A stretch of DNA of 6,067 nucleotides from the NCBI GenBank assembly GCA_024636225.1, contig JAGXHN010000004.1:1-6067 (forward strand). Direction: 5' to 3'. Source of the DNA: Desulfuromonadaceae bacterium. GTDB lineage: Bacteria; Desulfobacterota; Desulfuromonadia; Desulfuromonadales; UBA2294. Numbering within the stretch: position 1 is the stretch's first letter; every line of letters begins with the position of its first letter. Both the position numbers and the translations under genes were made by a program. The notes beneath the pieces were generated by a model. That model did no database searches, was not told the origin of the DNA, and worked only from the letters and a program-made list of their open reading frames with translations. Below are positions 5,253 through 6,067 of this stretch, piece by piece.

Positions 5253-5488
5253 GTCTAACAAGGTTTCTAAGAAAACATTAAGTTGCGCTATATGGTTTTT
5301 AATGTTAAATGACGCATAAATTTTTGCCGCGTCGGATTGGTTTAAGAGGGTCGTCTGATTAATTGTTTGTCCATTGTGCGCGATCCTTTTTTTATCCGCC
5401 CCTTCTGTGGACTGATTGGAGTTATGAAGTGTTAAGGTGTTCGGTTCTGGCTATCTGGAATCGGCTTAGTGTCTGAAAAGGTTGATTA
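5253..5488. promoter_or_regulatory. leader region of the sensor gene, with several inverted repeats
   Basis: No coding region is seen. AACATTAA (5274-5281) is inverted as TTAATGTT (5299-5306), and GACGC (5311-5315) as GCGTC (5329-5333). GGGTCG (5348-5353) pairs with CGATCC (5381-5386, one G-U) directly before seven T residues, a terminator-like arrangement with a long loop. None matches a riboswitch I know, and no strong -35/-10 or sigma-28/sigma-54 promoter stands out. The region probably holds the promoter and control sites of the 5489 gene. Confidence 0.3.
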
Positions 5489-6067
5489 ATGTCTATCAAG
5501 TATAAATTAATGATGATGGTGGTTGTCGCAGTCCTCGTCCCTCTGGTAACGGTGTTGGTCGTAGTGAACTCTCTCTCAGAGTCAACAGAGCAGGTTGCCG
5601 CTGAAGAAGCTGAGCGCCTTGCGGTGAGTGATCTCGATCATTCGATCGAGGCGGCTATTCGGTTGGCCGAAAGCACGCAACGCATGATTACGCAGCAGCG
5701 TAAGACGGCGATCAAAAATTATCTCCGCTCCCGTGCAGATACGATCTTTTCCAGTATTGCGAACTATTACAGCGAGGCTGGAGAGTTGGCTGACCCTGCA
5801 AAAATTCGCTCCATTGTGCTGGCGGAAAAGATCGGGGAAACAGGCTACGCCTTTGGTCTCAACAGCGCCGGTGTTCTCACTATTCATCCCTCGAGCGAAG
5901 GGAAGAGCCTTGCCGGAGCGGCACATATTGATACGATGCGCAAGGAGCGCAACGGATTTATCTCTTATACCAGTGTGACCACAGATCGCGAGAAGGCGGT
6001 CTATTATCGGGCATTTGAACCGCTCGATCTGATCATCGCGCCCGGAGTGTTTGTGGACGAGATGGAA
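5489..6067 (+). CDS. membrane receptor with Cache-type sensor domain, N-terminal part
   Basis: Open from ATG 5489 to the window end, 193 codons. A short basic start (MSIKYK) is followed by one strongly hydrophobic helix (about residues 7-27, many Val) that anchors the protein. The extracytoplasmic part begins near 28, with helical segments rich in Glu, Ala and Arg. It contains a Cache_2-like core: GYAFGLNSAGVLTIHP (119-134), then NGFISYTSV, KAVYYRAF and a final VFVDEME. This arrangement is usual in methyl-accepting chemotaxis proteins, histidine kinases and diguanylate cyclases. The output domain lies beyond the window, so the class is open; a chemoreceptor is the likeliest guess. AAAAGG (5476-5481) seven bases before the ATG is a good ribosome binding site. 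The ligand, probably a small organic acid or similar, cannot be read from sequence. Confidence 0.85.
   Translation, partial: MSIKYKLMMMVVVAVLVPLVTVLVVVNSLSESTEQVAAEEAERLAVSDLDHSIEAAIRLAESTQRMITQQRKTAIKNYLRSRADTIFSSIANYYSEAGELADPAKIRSIVLAEKIGETGYAFGLNSAGVLTIHPSSEGKSLAGAAHIDTMRKERNGFISYTSVTTDREKAVYYRAFEPLDLIIAPGVFVDEME

Noticed and set aside
5582..5926. Minus-strand 114-codon ORF at the window end
   Set aside because: Antisense to the Cache receptor gene, whose frame is open to the window edge with a good ribosome binding site.

Overview
The window reads like accessory-to-core chromosome of a Desulfuromonadales-type (Geobacter/Desulfuromonas-like) bacterium. This is inference: it rests on a DUF4388 protein next to a PilT-family ATPase, a Cache sensor, and a probable selenocysteine-containing ArsS remnant. 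No phylogenetic marker is present.

Layout. (i) 1-950 is AT-richer than the rest and holds little on the plus strand apart from a possible unidentified gene end at 3-173. On the minus strand a 92-residue two-helix membrane protein (177-455) is flanked by exact inverse copies of GTTAGCCGC. A folded 65-nt attC-like site (472-536) lies just upstream of it, so the segment looks like an integron gene cassette. A second small minus-strand ORF (804-950, 48 codons) has a good Shine-Dalgarno and a candidate promoter. (ii) 1119-2012 is a site-2 (M50) intramembrane metalloprotease with an intact active site. (iii) 2286-3461 and 3512-4579 form a likely two-gene operon: a DUF4388 protein with a C-terminal GAF-like region, then a PilT/PilU-like pilus ATPase, closed by a strong hairpin at 4604-4637. 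(iv) 4648-5163 is the C-terminal half of ArsS, the radical SAM protein of arsenosugar biosynthesis. The whole N-terminal radical SAM half is missing. (v) 5489 to the end is the N-terminus of a membrane receptor with a Cache-type sensor domain.

The strongest point is the ArsS remnant. The TGA at 5140-5142, which ordinary gene calling takes as the stop, falls at the position of the conserved last Cys of the CTAGxGxxC motif. It is followed by Gly-Gly and four more codons before a TAG, and a small hairpin with G in its apical loop lies 19 nt downstream. This fits selenocysteine with a bacterial SECIS, although the gene itself is probably a 5'-truncated pseudogene. A terminator (5185-5214) follows directly.

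How the genes may work together: the DUF4388 protein and the ATPase are probably co-transcribed and could serve regulated type IV pilus retraction, and a Cache receptor nearby fits a surface-behaviour neighbourhood. The protease, the cassette gene and the ArsS remnant have no evident link to them.
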